From: Arthrobacter_B sp038069765
Lineage (GTDB): Bacteria; Actinomycetota; Actinomycetes; Actinomycetales; Micrococcaceae
DNA: 64,000 nucleotides
NCBI RefSeq assembly: GCF_038069765.1
Contig: NZ_JBBPFS010000002.1
Coordinates: 558,001-622,000 of the forward strand
Reading direction: 5' to 3'
Every line of letters starts with the position of its first letter. Within the stretch, counting starts at the first letter, position 1. Of this stretch, positions 24,959 to 32,411 are shown in pieces. A program made the translations under genes and the position numbers. The notes under the pieces were generated by a model that was not told the DNA's origin, did no database searches, and worked only from the letters and a program-made list of their open reading frames with translations.

Positions 24959-24985
24959 GAGTTAGAGTCATCCTGACTTTTACTC
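24959..24985. promoter_or_regulatory. 27-bp palindrome over the nrtR promoter (candidate NrtR operator)
   Basis: Arms of 12 bp, GAGTTAGAGTCA (24959-24970) and TGACTTTTACTC (24974-24985), match at 10 of 12 positions around a 3-nt centre. A TAGAGT -10 box (24963-24968) lies inside the left arm, so binding would block RNA polymerase. NrtR proteins elsewhere autoregulate and repress nadABC; the match to NrtR is inference. Confidence 0.6.
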
Positions 24986-25037
24986 GCTCCGCGTCCGCGG
25001 GACGCAGCCGGGCCGGAGAGAGACGGACAACACCCAC

Positions 25038-25775
25038 GTGGTTCACCAGCACAATGTCTACGGGAACGGCAACGTCTCAGAACGCGCCCGGCAGCCTCCC
25101 TCGCTCGCCATCTCCACCGTGATCTTCGCGCTCCGCCCGGACCCCGTCACCGGGCGTCCGGCGGTGTGGCTGCCTCTGGTGCGGCGCGTCCGTGAACCCT
25201 TCGGCGGATTATGGGCATTGCCGGGCGGGCCCCTCGGAGCACAGGAATCCCTGCAGGAAGCCGCCGCCGGCAACCTCGCGCAGACCACCGGTTTGGCCCC
25301 CCAGTACCTGGAGCAGCTGTACGCCTTCGGCGGGACCGGCCGGTCGCCGTCGCCACGGGTGGTCTCCATTGTGTATTGGGCCCTTGTCCAGCCCGATGAG
25401 GCCGCCCTGAGGCCCCGGGACGAAAACGTGGCGTGGTTTCCGGCCGAACGCCCCGGGGACCTGGCCTTTGACCACAACGAAATCGTGGAATACGCCCTCT
25501 GGCGCCTCCGGAACCGGATGGAGTACGGCTCCATTGCCTACGCCTTCCTGGGGCGGACCTTTACGCTGGCCCAGCTGCGTGAGGTCTATGAAGCGGTGCT
25601 CGGGCGGGAGCTCGAACCCGGCAACTTCCGCCGCCAGCTGCGCTCGGCCCCCGACATCGAGGCGACGGACGACTACGTGCAGGGCGGCCGGCACCGGCCT
25701 CCGCGCCTCTATCGGTACACCGGAGCAACACCCCAGTCCCATCCCGCCGGCAGCAACGAAAGCAGTGAATCATGA
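25038..25775 (+). CDS. nrtR: NrtR, Nudix-related transcriptional regulator of NAD synthesis
   Basis: A 245-residue repressor with an N-terminal Nudix fold and a C-terminal winged helix (~residues 150-240, 'RMEYGSIAYAFLGRTFTLAQLREVYEAVL', residues split here). The Nudix box (~residues 64-86, beginning 'GGPLGAQESLQE') has lost the catalytic REUxEE residues (GNLAQT instead), as in NrtR proteins that bind ADP-ribose or NAD metabolites rather than hydrolyse nucleotides. Its place directly before nadABC confirms the call. GTG 25038 is the likely start, although the GGAGAG upstream is over 15 nt away. The stop overlaps nadA (ATGA). Confidence 0.92.
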   Translation: MVHQHNVYGNGNVSERARQPPSLAISTVIFALRPDPVTGRPAVWLPLVRRVREPFGGLWALPGGPLGAQESLQEAAAGNLAQTTGLAPQYLEQLYAFGGTGRSPSPRVVSIVYWALVQPDEAALRPRDENVAWFPAERPGDLAFDHNEIVEYALWRLRNRMEYGSIAYAFLGRTFTLAQLREVYEAVLGRELEPGNFRRQLRSAPDIEATDDYVQGGRHRPPRLYRYTGATPQSHPAGSNESSES

Positions 25776-27085
25776 GGCAAGAACCCGGAATCCCGTCTCC
25801 CAGCGTCGCCGCTTCGGTTGCGCTGATCACGGCCGGGGAGGCAGCACGCGGGCAGACGTCCACGGCGACCTGCGCGCCGGACCTGGTGCTCCCGCCCTGG
25901 GAATTCGACGGCGTCCCGCTGCCGGACTACGGGCCCGGCGCGTCCATGCATGATCCCGCGCCGCGGTCCACCCCGCGGCAGGGCGGCCTCCCGGAGGAAT
26001 ACCGGCTGGCCTCCGATGCCGAGCTGAATGCGCGGATCCTCGCCGCCAAGGAAAGGCTCGGCGACCGGGCGGTGATCCTGGGCCACTTCTACCAGCGTGA
26101 TGAGGTCATCCGCTACGCCGACTTTGTCGGCGATTCCTTTCAGCTGGCGAAGGCGGCCAAAGCGAAGCCCGACGCCGAAGCCATCATCTTCTGCGGCGTC
26201 CACTTCATGGCCGAAACCGCAGACCTGCTCTCCGGCCCGGACCAGGCCGTGGTGCTGCCAAACCTTGCTGCGGGCTGCTCGATGGCGGACATGGCGGACA
26301 TCGATTCGGTGGCGGCGTGCTGGGACCAGCTCACCGCGCTTTTTGGCTCGGAGCCGGACGACGACGGCATGCTGCCGGTCATTCCGGTCACCTACATGAA
26401 TTCCTCAGCCGCGCTGAAGGGGTTCTGCGGGGAAAACGGAGGGATTGTCTGCACCTCCTCGAACGCCGCCGCGGTTCTGGAGTGGGCCTTTGAACGCGGC
26501 CGGCGGGTGCTGTTCTTTCCCGACCAGCATCTGGGCCGGAACACGGCCAAGGCCATGGGGGTCCCCCTGGAAGCGATGCCGCTGTGGAATCCGCGCCTGC
26601 CGATGGGCGGCAACACGGCCGCCGAACTGCAGGAAGCCAGGGTGCTGCTGTGGAACGGCTTCTGCTCCGTCCACAAACGCTTCACCGTGGCGCAGATCGC
26701 CAAGGCGCGCGCGGATTTCCCGGATGTACGGGTGGTTGTGCATCCTGAATGCCCCATGCCCGTGGTGGACGCCGCCGATGAAGCAGGCTCCACCGACTAC
26801 ATCCTCAAGGCCGTTGCCGCGGCCCCGCCCGGCAGCACCTTTGCGGTGGGTACCGAAATCAACATGGTCAACCGCCTGGCCGCGCAGTATCCGCAGCACA
26901 GGATCTTCTGCCTGGACCCCGTGATCTGCCCCTGTTCCACCATGTACCGGATCCACCCCGGCTATCTGGCCTGGGTCCTGGAAGGACTGGTGAGGGGAGA
27001 AGTGCTGAACCGGATCACGGTTCCCGCGGACGTCGCCGTGCCGGCCCGGACCGCGCTGGAACGGATGCTGGCGGCGCACCCTTGA
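25772..27085 (+). CDS. nadA: Quinolinate synthase A
   Basis: Condenses iminoaspartate (from NadB) with dihydroxyacetone phosphate to give quinolinate, using a [4Fe-4S] cluster. The 437-residue protein has the active-site 'GHFYQRDEV' and the cluster cysteines in 'FCGVHFMAETADLL' (Cys141), 'GIVCTSSNAAA' and 'VICPCSTMYRI', with 'HPECPMPV' as the third repeat-domain motif. An N-terminal extension of ~80 residues, common in actinobacteria, precedes the core. The start overlaps nrtR and the stop overlaps nadB, so it is part of a coupled operon. A cysteine desulfurase downstream could build its cluster. Confidence 0.96.
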   Translation: MRQEPGIPSPSVAASVALITAGEAARGQTSTATCAPDLVLPPWEFDGVPLPDYGPGASMHDPAPRSTPRQGGLPEEYRLASDAELNARILAAKERLGDRAVILGHFYQRDEVIRYADFVGDSFQLAKAAKAKPDAEAIIFCGVHFMAETADLLSGPDQAVVLPNLAAGCSMADMADIDSVAACWDQLTALFGSEPDDDGMLPVIPVTYMNSSAALKGFCGENGGIVCTSSNAAAVLEWAFERGRRVLFFPDQHLGRNTAKAMGVPLEAMPLWNPRLPMGGNTAAELQEARVLLWNGFCSVHKRFTVAQIAKARADFPDVRVVVHPECPMPVVDAADEAGSTDYILKAVAAAPPGSTFAVGTEINMVNRLAAQYPQHRIFCLDPVICPCSTMYRIHPGYLAWVLEGLVRGEVLNRITVPADVAVPARTALERMLAAHP

Positions 27086-28746
27086 TCGTCGTCGTCGGCA
27101 GCGGGATCGCAGGCCTTGCGGCCGCGCTGGGTGCGGTCCAGGCGGATCCGGGGGTTACCGTGGCGGTGCTTGCCAAGGACGGGGTGGAGCAAACCAACAC
27201 CTGGCTCGCGCAGGGCGGGATTGCTGCCGTGGTGCCCGGTTCGGCGGCGCCCGGAGACACCGTGCAGGCACATGTCGCGGACACGCTGGCTGCCGGGGCC
27301 GGCAGGGCCGACGCCGAAGCGGTGCGCGTGATGTGCGCGGCGGCCGGCGGGCAGATCAAGCATCTGCTGCGCCTGGGTACGCCCTTTGACCGCGGACCGG
27401 CCGGTGCGCCGGCGCTGGGCAGGGAGGCGGCACACTCGGCCCGCCGCATCCTGCACGTTAACGGAGACGCCACCGGCGCGGGGATCGCCGCTGTCCTGCT
27501 GCGGGCTGCGGCGGCGGAACCGCGGATCACCATTCTGGAACCGGCCGTTGCCACCGGGCTGCTGCAGGAGCAGGGCCGGATTACCGGGGTGCGTCTGCTG
27601 CAGCGGGGACGGGCCGGGAACCTGGCGGCCGATGCGGTGATTCTCGCTGCCGGAGGAGCCGGGGCCCTGTACGCACACACCACCAATCCGGACTCGGCAA
27701 CCGGTGACGGCGTGGCGCTGGCGGTTCGGGCCGGAGCCGCAGTGCGGGATTTGGAGTTCTTCCAGTTCCATCCGACGTCCCTCGATGTGCCGGGAAACCC
27801 GCTGATCTCCGAAGCGGTGCGCGGGGAGGGAGCCGTACTGCGCAGCGCCGCCGGCAGCCGGTTCCTGGCAGCGGTCCACCCCGATGCCGAGCTGGCTCCG
27901 CGCGACGTCGTGTCCCGGGCCGTGAGCGCCTACCTCCGGGAGAGCGGCGAATCCCGCGTCTGGCTGGATGCCACAGGCATTGCCGCTGACCGGGGACCGG
28001 GATATCTGGCCCGGCGGTTTCCGGCCCTGGACGCGCTGACCCGGAGCCACGGCTTGGACTGGGAACGTGACCTGCTGCCCGTGGTCCCGGCCGCGCATTA
28101 CTGGATGGGAGGGGTGTCGACGGATCTCCGGGGCCGCACCTCGGTTCCCGGGCTGTACGCCGCCGGGGAGTGTGCCTGCACCGGGGTGCACGGGGCAAAC
28201 CGCCTGGCCTCGAATTCTTTGCTGGAGGGCCTGGTGTTTGGCGCCCGGGCGGGATCAGCCGCCGCGGCGGACGGCCGCACCGGGGGGTTTTCTGCGGCCC
28301 CCGGGAGGCCGGGTCCGCAGGCCGCCGCTGCCTGCCCGCCGGCGGCGCCGACCGGCGGTGCGGGGGAGGAGACCGCGGTACCGTTCAGCCGTGCGGCCCT
28401 GCAGGACCTGATGTCCAGGCATGCCGGAATCCTTCGCAGCGGCGGCGGACTGAGTGCGGCTTCCGCGTGTGTGGCCCGGTGGCAGCAGGAAATTTCCGCC
28501 CCTGCAACGGACCGCAGAACGGCGGAGGACGCAAACCTGCTCACCTGCGCCGGGCAGCTCCTGGCGGCTGCGGCCCGGCGCACCGAATCCGTGGGCGCGC
28601 ATTACCGGACCGACGAACGGACCGACGCACGGACTGATGCGCAGACCGCGCAGTCCGGGCTCCCCGCCGCCGGCGGAGCGGCTGGCGGAGCGGCTGCAGG
28701 ATCGGCTGCCCGAGCGGCGGACCGCGCTCTGCACCCCACCCGCTGA
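27082..28746 (+). CDS. nadB: L-aspartate oxidase
   Basis: FAD enzyme that oxidises L-aspartate to iminoaspartate, which NadA uses. The 554-residue protein has the dinucleotide-binding N-terminus 'VVGSGIAGLAAALGA', 'TNTWLAQGGIAAV', 'AAHSARRILHVNGDATG' and the FAD-contacting 'GLYAAGECACTGVHGANRLASNS' region (split at ~residues 357-379). The C-terminal 'GAHYRTD' is where the family normally ends; here it continues into Arg-Thr-Asp repeats and an Ala/Gly-rich tail. The TTG start overlaps the nadA stop (TTGA). The helical domain is shortened and low-complexity, but the catalytic core looks intact. Confidence 0.94.
   Translation: MIVVVGSGIAGLAAALGAVQADPGVTVAVLAKDGVEQTNTWLAQGGIAAVVPGSAAPGDTVQAHVADTLAAGAGRADAEAVRVMCAAAGGQIKHLLRLGTPFDRGPAGAPALGREAAHSARRILHVNGDATGAGIAAVLLRAAAAEPRITILEPAVATGLLQEQGRITGVRLLQRGRAGNLAADAVILAAGGAGALYAHTTNPDSATGDGVALAVRAGAAVRDLEFFQFHPTSLDVPGNPLISEAVRGEGAVLRSAAGSRFLAAVHPDAELAPRDVVSRAVSAYLRESGESRVWLDATGIAADRGPGYLARRFPALDALTRSHGLDWERDLLPVVPAAHYWMGGVSTDLRGRTSVPGLYAAGECACTGVHGANRLASNSLLEGLVFGARAGSAAAADGRTGGFSAAPGRPGPQAAAACPPAAPTGGAGEETAVPFSRAALQDLMSRHAGILRSGGGLSAASACVARWQQEISAPATDRRTAEDANLLTCAGQLLAAAARRTESVGAHYRTDERTDARTDAQTAQSGLPAAGGAAGGAAAGSAARAADRALHPTR
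28606..28641 (+). repeat. 12-bp in-frame tandem repeat in the nadB tail
   Basis: Three 12-bp units (28606, 28618 and 28630), each encoding Arg-Thr-Asp-Glu/Ala, sit just after the conserved NadB C-terminus. Confidence 0.75.
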
Positions 28747-28783
28747 GCCCCACACACTGAGCCCCACGAACGGAACCGGATCC

Positions 28784-29782
28784 ATGAAGAGCCCCAACAC
28801 CGCACCCGATACCGAATATGACAGCACACCGGATGACAGCACACCGGATGACAGCAGACAGGAAGGGAGCACACTGGATGACGACAGCACACCCGGCACT
28901 GCGCCGGCCCGGCACGCCGCAGATCCCGTGCCGGTGCCCGTGCCGCAGGAAGCGGTGGACCGCATCGTTGCCGCTGCGCTCGCCGAAGACGCACCGTGGG
29001 GTGACCTGACCTCCGAGCTGCTCGTTCCCCGGGACGCGCGGGCCTCGGCCGTCCTGACCGCGCGGGAAGCCGGCGTCTTCTGCGGAACGCAGGTGATCGA
29101 GGCCGCGTTCCGCCTGGTGTCACCGGAAACAGCAGTGCACTTCCGGGTCCGCGACGGGGAACCGTTCGACGCCGGACGCGTCCTGGCTGAGATCAGCGGC
29201 CCGGCCCGTGCCGTCCTGACGGCGGAACGGGTCGCGCTGAACCTGGCCCAGCGCCTGAGCGGCATCGCCACGCTGACGGCGGCCTTTGTCGCCCGGGCCG
29301 CAGGCACCGCCGCGCGGATTACCGATACCCGCAAGACCACTCCGGGCCTGAGAATCCTGGAACGGCACGCCGTGAGGTGCGGCGGCGGGCATAACCACCG
29401 CTTCAGCCTCTCGGACGCCGTCATGGCGAAAGACAACCATCTGGCGCTGCTTGCCGCCGGCGGACTGGACCTGGCGCAGGCGCTCGCGGCGGCCAAGGCG
29501 CGGCTTCCGCACACGGTGCACTTCGAAGTGGAGGTGGACCGTTTGGACCAGATCGAAGCAGCCCTCGCAGGCGGGGCTGACACCGTGCTGCTGGACAACT
29601 TCAGTCCGGAAGACCTCCGCCTGGGCGTGGAACTGGTTGCCGGCCGTGCCCTGACGGAGGCCAGCGGAAACGTGAACCTGGCAACGGTGGCGCAGATCGC
29701 CGCCACCGGAGTGGATCTTATTTCCGCCGGGGCCCTGACCCACAGTGTCCGCGCCCTGGACCTGGGGCTGGACCTGGTGTGA
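28784..29782 (+). CDS. nadC: Nicotinate-nucleotide pyrophosphorylase (quinolinate phosphoribosyltransferase)
   Basis: Converts quinolinate and PRPP to nicotinate mononucleotide, the last pathway-specific step of de novo NAD synthesis. The 332-residue protein has 'EDAPWGDLTSELL', 'NLAQRLSGIATLT', 'TRKTTPGLRILERHAVRCGGG' (PRPP and quinolinate site, residues split), 'AMAKDNH'-type 'DAVMAKDNHL' and 'LDNFSPEDL'. It is ~45 residues longer than usual because of an acidic N-terminal extension built partly from a 15-bp tandem repeat. ATG 28784 follows nadB by 37 nt but has only a weak ribosome site; a later start inside the extension is possible. The stop overlaps the next gene (GTGA). Confidence 0.93.
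   Translation: MKSPNTAPDTEYDSTPDDSTPDDSRQEGSTLDDDSTPGTAPARHAADPVPVPVPQEAVDRIVAAALAEDAPWGDLTSELLVPRDARASAVLTAREAGVFCGTQVIEAAFRLVSPETAVHFRVRDGEPFDAGRVLAEISGPARAVLTAERVALNLAQRLSGIATLTAAFVARAAGTAARITDTRKTTPGLRILERHAVRCGGGHNHRFSLSDAVMAKDNHLALLAAGGLDLAQALAAAKARLPHTVHFEVEVDRLDQIEAALAGGADTVLLDNFSPEDLRLGVELVAGRALTEASGNVNLATVAQIAATGVDLISAGALTHSVRALDLGLDLV
28820..28856 (+). repeat. 15-bp in-frame tandem repeat in the nadC N-terminal extension
   Basis: Two perfect 15-bp units (28820-28834 and 28835-28849) and a partial third encode Asp-Ser-Thr-Pro-Asp; degenerate copies continue to about 28890. Confidence 0.75.
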
Positions 29783-30990
29783 TCTACCTGGACTCCGCCG
29801 CCACCGCCCCTCCGCGGCGAGAAGTGCTGGAAGCCATGTGGCCCCTCCTGACCGGCGGGTTCGGCAATCCGTCCAGCCGCCACTCGGTTGGGGAGGCCGC
29901 GGCTCGGGCGCTGGAGTCGGCCCGGGAGGCGGCGGCGTCGGTGCTGGGGTGCCGGCCGGCGGAGATCATCTTCACCTCCGGGGGAACCGAAGCGGACAAC
30001 CTGGCGGTGAAGGGCCTGGCCCTGGCCGGGCTCGACCGCCTGTCCGGGGCCGCCGGAAACGGCCGCGCGCCGCACGTCGTCTCCACCGCCGTCGAACATC
30101 CCGCGGTGCTGGAATCGCTGGAGTATCTGCGGCGCAGGCACGGCTTCACCGTGACCCTGCTGCCTGTGGATGCCGCCGGACGGGTGGATCCGGCGGAGGC
30201 TGCCGCCGCCCTGACCCCTGCCACGGTGCTGTGTTCCGTGATGTACGCGAACAATGAAGTGGGCACTGTCCAGCCCATCCGGGAGATCGCCGCGCACTGC
30301 CGTGCAGCCGCGGTGCCGTTCCACACCGACGCCGTCCAGGCAGGCGGATGGCTGGACCTGGACGTCACCGGCCTGGGCGTGGACGCGCTGAGCCTGTCCG
30401 GCCACAAGCTCGGTGCGCCCAAGGGCACCGGGCTGCTGTACCTTCGCGGAGCGACGGCCCTTGAACCGCTTCTGCACGGCGGAGGCCAGGAACGCGGCCG
30501 GCGATCCGGCACGGAGAACGTGGCGGCAGCGGTGGGAATGGCAACAGCGCTGGTCTTGGCGGCAGCGGAACGGGAGGGCGGCGCCGGCCGTGCGGCAGCG
30601 CTGCGGGACCGCCTGATCGACGCCGTGCTGCACCGGGTCCGCGGTGCCCGCCTCACCGGGCACCGCACTGAGCGGCTGCCCGGCCATGCATCCTTCTGTT
30701 TTCCGGGGACTTCGGGCGAAGCGGTGCTGCTGGAACTGGAACGGGCCGGGGTGCTGTGCTCCAGCGGCTCCGCCTGCGCCGCCGGTTCCGATGAACCCTC
30801 CGCTGTGCTGACCGCCATGGGACTGGACCGGGAAACCGCCCAGACCGCCGTGCGGTTTACCTTTACCGCAGCCCTCGGCGAGCGCGAGATTGATCAGGCG
30901 GCAGAGGCGGTGGCCGGTGCCGTTGCCGCAGTGGGACGCCTCGGCGGGTCTCACGCCGCCGGTGTGGCCCCCGTTACACTCGGGGCATGA
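29779..30990 (+). CDS. Cysteine desulfurase (NifS/IscS family) of the NAD operon
   Basis: PLP enzyme that takes sulfur from cysteine, probably to build or repair the NadA [4Fe-4S] cluster. In the 403-residue protein His107 ('STAVEHPAV') stacks on PLP, Lys210 ('SLSGHKLGAPKG') forms the Schiff base and Cys333 ('SSGSACAAGS') carries the persulfide. A NifS-like gene beside nad genes is also known in Bacillus subtilis, which supports the NadA role. The GTG start overlaps the nadC stop by 4 nt. The 3' end contains a promoter for the next gene. It could also serve general cluster assembly. Confidence 0.93.
   Translation: MIYLDSAATAPPRREVLEAMWPLLTGGFGNPSSRHSVGEAAARALESAREAAASVLGCRPAEIIFTSGGTEADNLAVKGLALAGLDRLSGAAGNGRAPHVVSTAVEHPAVLESLEYLRRRHGFTVTLLPVDAAGRVDPAEAAAALTPATVLCSVMYANNEVGTVQPIREIAAHCRAAAVPFHTDAVQAGGWLDLDVTGLGVDALSLSGHKLGAPKGTGLLYLRGATALEPLLHGGGQERGRRSGTENVAAAVGMATALVLAAAEREGGAGRAAALRDRLIDAVLHRVRGARLTGHRTERLPGHASFCFPGTSGEAVLLELERAGVLCSSGSACAAGSDEPSAVLTAMGLDRETAQTAVRFTFTAALGEREIDQAAEAVAGAVAAVGRLGGSHAAGVAPVTLGA
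30975..30980 (+). promoter_or_regulatory. Leaderless -10 box of the M20 peptidase gene, inside the upstream gene
   Basis: TACACT, a 6-nt spacer and ATG 30987, within the last codons of the cysteine desulfurase gene. Confidence 0.5.
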
Positions 30991-32411
30991 AACCGAAGAC
31001 CACCGGATCAGAGCGTGCCGGCGCGGCAGCGGAAGCCGGGGCGGCTGCCGCTCCGAAACTCTCCCGCCTCATCACGTACCGGACCGTATCTTCCCGGGAG
31101 CCGCAGGACATCGAGATCGGTGAGTTCGACGGCTTCATCCGGGCGCTGCCCGAGTTGTTTCCCCTGGTCCACCGGCACCTCGGCCTGGAACGGGTGAACG
31201 GCTACGGGCTGCTCTACCACTGGAAAGCCGAGCCCGGCCGCGGCGATGCCCCGGGCAGTTCCGGAACCGGTGCCGGGGCCGCGGGCGCTCCGCTGGTGCT
31301 GATGGCCCACTACGACGTCGTCCCCGTGGCCCACCCGGAGGCCTGGCAGCATCCGCCCTTCTCCGGAGAGATATCCGAGGGCATGATCCGGGGCCGCGGA
31401 ACCCTGGATGACAAGGGCTCCCTGGCAGCAATCCTGCAGGCCGTTGAACTGTTGCTGGCGGAGGACTTCACGCCCGCACGGGACGTCTACCTCTCGTTCG
31501 GGAACAACGAGGAAACATCAGGCACCACCGCGGGGGTAACTGCGGCGCTGCTGGAAGGCCGGGGCATCCGTCCGTGGATGGTCCTGGATGAAGGCGGAGC
31601 AGTGGCAACACAGGCCTTTCCCTTCGTGGACTGCCCGGTGGCAGTGGTGGGTGTCACCGAAAAGGGCATCCTTGACGTGGAACTGTCCACGGAGGACCCC
31701 GGGGGACACGCGTCCACGCCGCACCGCCGCGGTGCCACCGCCCGCCTGGCCCGGGCGATCGTTAGGCTTGACGAGAATCCGCTGCCCGCCGCCCTGCCCG
31801 GTCCGACGGTCGAAATGTTCGGACGGCTGGCACCCGCGGCCCGCTTTCCGGCGGGCCTGGTCTTCGGGAATATGGGTTTCTTCCGGGCTCCGCTCACCAG
31901 GATCCTGGCCCGCATGGGCGGAGAGTCGGAAGCGCTGACCCGCACCACGGTGGCGGTGACGCAGCTGCAGGGCAGCAGTGCCGCGAACGTCCTGGCGTCC
32001 CGGGCCACGGCCAACGCCAATATCCGGGTCGCCGTGGGGGACACGGTGGAGGGAACCATCAAGCGCCTGAGACGGATCATCCGCGACCCGTCCGTATCCC
32101 TGCGCGTGGTTGAAGGCAATGAACCCTCTCCGGTGTCCGCAACGGACAATGACCAGTTCGCCCTGCTGGCGCAGACCATTACGGACGTCTTTCCCGATGC
32201 CGTCCCGGCGCCCTACATCATGCTGGGCGGAACCGACTCGCGGCGCTTCACGGACATCTGCAACGCCGTGTACCGGTTCGCCCCGTTCCGGATGGACCGG
32301 CAGGCACGGGCCAGCGTCCACGGCGACAACGAATGCCTCGGGGTGAAGACGTTCGGGGAAGGCATCGTCTTCTACACCCGGCTGCTGCGCAGCCTCGGGG
32401 CGGGGCAGTGA
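30987..32411 (+). CDS. M20 family metallopeptidase
   Basis: A 474-residue zinc peptidase or amidohydrolase, similar in length and layout to carboxypeptidase S/PM20D1-type enzymes. Metal site motifs are 'LVLMAHYDVVPV' (first His), 'GRGTLDDKGSL' (bridging Asp), 'FGNNEETSG' (catalytic Glu-Glu) and 'LGGTDSRRF'. There is no signal peptide; the first ~25 residues are Ala/Gly-rich. The ATG overlaps the desulfurase stop by 4 nt, yet a leaderless -10 box lies 6 nt upstream, so it may be expressed separately from the NAD operon. The substrate is unknown. Confidence 0.9.
   Translation: MKPKTTGSERAGAAAEAGAAAAPKLSRLITYRTVSSREPQDIEIGEFDGFIRALPELFPLVHRHLGLERVNGYGLLYHWKAEPGRGDAPGSSGTGAGAAGAPLVLMAHYDVVPVAHPEAWQHPPFSGEISEGMIRGRGTLDDKGSLAAILQAVELLLAEDFTPARDVYLSFGNNEETSGTTAGVTAALLEGRGIRPWMVLDEGGAVATQAFPFVDCPVAVVGVTEKGILDVELSTEDPGGHASTPHRRGATARLARAIVRLDENPLPAALPGPTVEMFGRLAPAARFPAGLVFGNMGFFRAPLTRILARMGGESEALTRTTVAVTQLQGSSAANVLASRATANANIRVAVGDTVEGTIKRLRRIIRDPSVSLRVVEGNEPSPVSATDNDQFALLAQTITDVFPDAVPAPYIMLGGTDSRRFTDICNAVYRFAPFRMDRQARASVHGDNECLGVKTFGEGIVFYTRLLRSLGAGQ

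Noticed and set aside
28255..30954. 899-residue minus-strand open frame across nadB, nadC and the desulfurase genes
   Set aside because: It is antisense to three recognised enzymes and Ser/Arg/Ala-rich, without domains or a ribosome site.
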